In this document: in pieces, positions 21,172 to 22,397 of the stretch
Numbering within the stretch: the first letter of the stretch is position 1
Layout of the letters: the number at the start of each line of letters is the position of its first letter
NCBI GenBank assembly: GCA_020349865.1
Contig: CP070700.1
Location: forward strand, 3,185,401-3,207,797
Direction of reading: 5' to 3'
Origin: Desulfobacteraceae bacterium
GTDB taxonomy: Bacteria > Desulfobacterota > DSM-4660 > Desulfatiglandales > Desulfatiglandaceae
Length of the DNA: 22,397 nt
The notes under the pieces: model-generated
The model's input: the letters and a program-made list of their open reading frames with translations, nothing else
Told to the model about the DNA's origin: nothing
The model's database searches: none
Program-made: the position numbers and the translations under genes

Positions 21172-22397
21172 ATGAAACAGCAAAAAGAACTTTACGCCAC
21201 ATCGTTTAACCCCTTGATTCTCAAGCCCACACGCCTCCTTCCAAAGGAAATCGCTATCATTGGCGCTGGCACGATTGGGCCGGATATCGCATACTATGTA
21301 AAAAGCGCATTACCGGACATCAAGCTTTACCTCGTAGATGTCGTGGAGGAACCGCTTAAAAATGCAGAGAAGCGACTTTCCGGCTATGCAAAAAAGGCAA
21401 TTGAGAAGAAGAAAATGAAAGAGGACAAGGCAAAAGCGGTCCTCGAAAATATTGTTTACACCATGGACTACAATGAAATCAAAAACTGTGATCTGGTAAT
21501 CGAGGCTGCAACCGAGAGTATCCCTCTGAAACAGAAAATCTTTGATAGCGTGGAAAAAATAGTCGGTGAAGAAACGATCATGACCTCCAACACCAGCTCC
21601 ATTCCTGCCGACAGGATCTTTTCAAATATGAAAAAACCGGAAAGGACCACTATTACTCATTTCTTTGCACCTGCATGGCGGAGCCTTCCTGTAGAGGTAA
21701 TCACCTGGCAAGGGGCAAGCCAGGAGACAGTTGATTATCTGTTCTGGTTTTTTGCAAGCACAGGCAAGGTCCCCATTATTACAGACAATGTTATTTGTTT
21801 CATGCTGGACCGGATCTTTGACAACTGGTGCAATGAGGCTGCCTTTTTACTGGACAATGCCTCTGCAAGCCAGGTCGATAAGGTGGTGGAAGAATTTGTG
21901 TTTGCAGGGCCATTCTTTGTTTTGAATATGGCAAATGGAAATCCTATTGTCTTTGAAACCAACACCCTCCAGATGGAAGAAGGCCCTCATTACAGGCCCG
22001 CACCGATCTTGCTCTCGGTCGACAGGTGGCAAACCCATCGCCCCGGTGCCAAGGTGGAGATCCTCGGGGATATAATAGATATAGTAAGAGACCGGATGCT
22101 TGGCATCTTCTTTTCCCAGTCATTCGATATTATTGACCGGGGAATCGGTACAAAAGAAGATCTCAATTTCGGTTGCCAGATCGCCCTGGGGTTCAGAAAA
22201 GGACCGCTTGATGTCATGAAGGATCTGGGTGAGGCAGAAGTCAATAGAATCATGGACAAATTTCAGGAGGAAAGGCCGGGCTTTCCCCAGGCGCAGGAAT
22301 CCTTCTCCTTCTATCAGGACTTCAAACGGCATGTCCTGGTGGATGAGATGGATGGTGTGAAAATCATAACCATTCGTCGGCCCCAGGCAATGAATGC
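21172..22397 (+). CDS. 3-hydroxyacyl-CoA dehydrogenase / enoyl-CoA hydratase fusion, 3' end cut off
   Basis: 408 codons are in the window; the frame is open at the right edge. Residues 26-385 form an NAD-dependent 3-hydroxyacyl-CoA dehydrogenase with GAGTIG (31-36), NTSS (Ser142), THFFAP (His163) and PVEVI (Glu175). From about residue 386 a crotonase domain begins (VLVDEMDGVKIITIRRPQAMN), so the order is dehydrogenase then hydratase, opposite to FadB. The canonical HFFNP is HFFAP and the catalytic Asn of GFIVNRL corresponds to Asp213 in CFMLDRI, so its dehydrogenase half is atypical. Ribosome site GGAGGAG, 5 nt before ATG. It is transcribed away from TetR1 and probably shares its operator. 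Confidence 0.88.
   Translation, partial: MKQQKELYATSFNPLILKPTRLLPKEIAIIGAGTIGPDIAYYVKSALPDIKLYLVDVVEEPLKNAEKRLSGYAKKAIEKKKMKEDKAKAVLENIVYTMDYNEIKNCDLVIEAATESIPLKQKIFDSVEKIVGEETIMTSNTSSIPADRIFSNMKKPERTTITHFFAPAWRSLPVEVITWQGASQETVDYLFWFFASTGKVPIITDNVICFMLDRIFDNWCNEAAFLLDNASASQVDKVVEEFVFAGPFFVLNMANGNPIVFETNTLQMEEGPHYRPAPILLSVDRWQTHRPGAKVEILGDIIDIVRDRMLGIFFSQSFDIIDRGIGTKEDLNFGCQIALGFRKGPLDVMKDLGEAEVNRIMDKFQEERPGFPQAQESFSFYQDFKRHVLVDEMDGVKIITIRRPQAMN

Overview
The window is a catabolic gene cluster, most likely from an anaerobic or syntrophic deltaproteobacterium (Desulfobacterota-like). That assignment is inference. It rests on the gene families (a LivFGHM transporter with an embedded CoA ligase, several acyl-CoA dehydrogenases, BKACE, SCP2 and MaoC proteins, a split biotin carboxylase) and on spacers full of short interspersed repeats. 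No rRNA or tRNA gene and no CRISPR array was seen.

Layout: almost everything is on the minus strand, so it reads right to left. At the right edge a 3-hydroxyacyl-CoA dehydrogenase/enoyl-CoA hydratase fusion (21172 to beyond the edge, plus strand) diverges from a TetR regulator (20301-20945). The region between them holds a perfect 12-2-12 palindrome. Downstream of the regulator, leftward, come acyl-CoA dehydrogenase 1, acyl-CoA dehydrogenase 2, an MCC-type carboxyltransferase, biotin carboxylase, biotin carrier protein, enoyl-CoA hydratase, BKACE (DUF849), MaoC hydratase, SCP2 protein and acyl-CoA dehydrogenase 3 (9315). A 450-bp spacer follows. A second TetR regulator (8217-8861, probable TTG start) then heads a transport and activation operon: livG, AMP-forming acyl-CoA ligase, livH, livM, periplasmic binding protein, small lipoprotein, livF (385). 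A partial SDR dehydrogenase sits at the left edge.

The genes can be read as one route: uptake of a carboxylate (LivFGHM), CoA activation (ligase), alpha,beta-dehydrogenation (acyl-CoA dehydrogenases), biotin-dependent carboxylation of an enoyl-CoA (MCC/geranyl-CoA carboxylase type), hydration (ECH or MaoC), then cleavage or oxidation (BKACE, SDR, HADH-ECH). It resembles leucine or acyclic-terpenoid degradation, but no HMG-CoA-lyase-type gene is present and a beta-keto-acid cleavage enzyme lies where one would expect it. The substrate cannot be read from the sequence.

The spacers carry mobile and repeat DNA. Two 299-bp non-autonomous elements (about 88% identical by hand count, opposite orientation) have GTAACA termini and 8-bp target duplications, as IS66-family elements do. 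A third, unrelated inverted-repeat element of about 177 bp supplies the BKACE stop codon. There is also a hairpin repeat and several families of short degenerate repeats.
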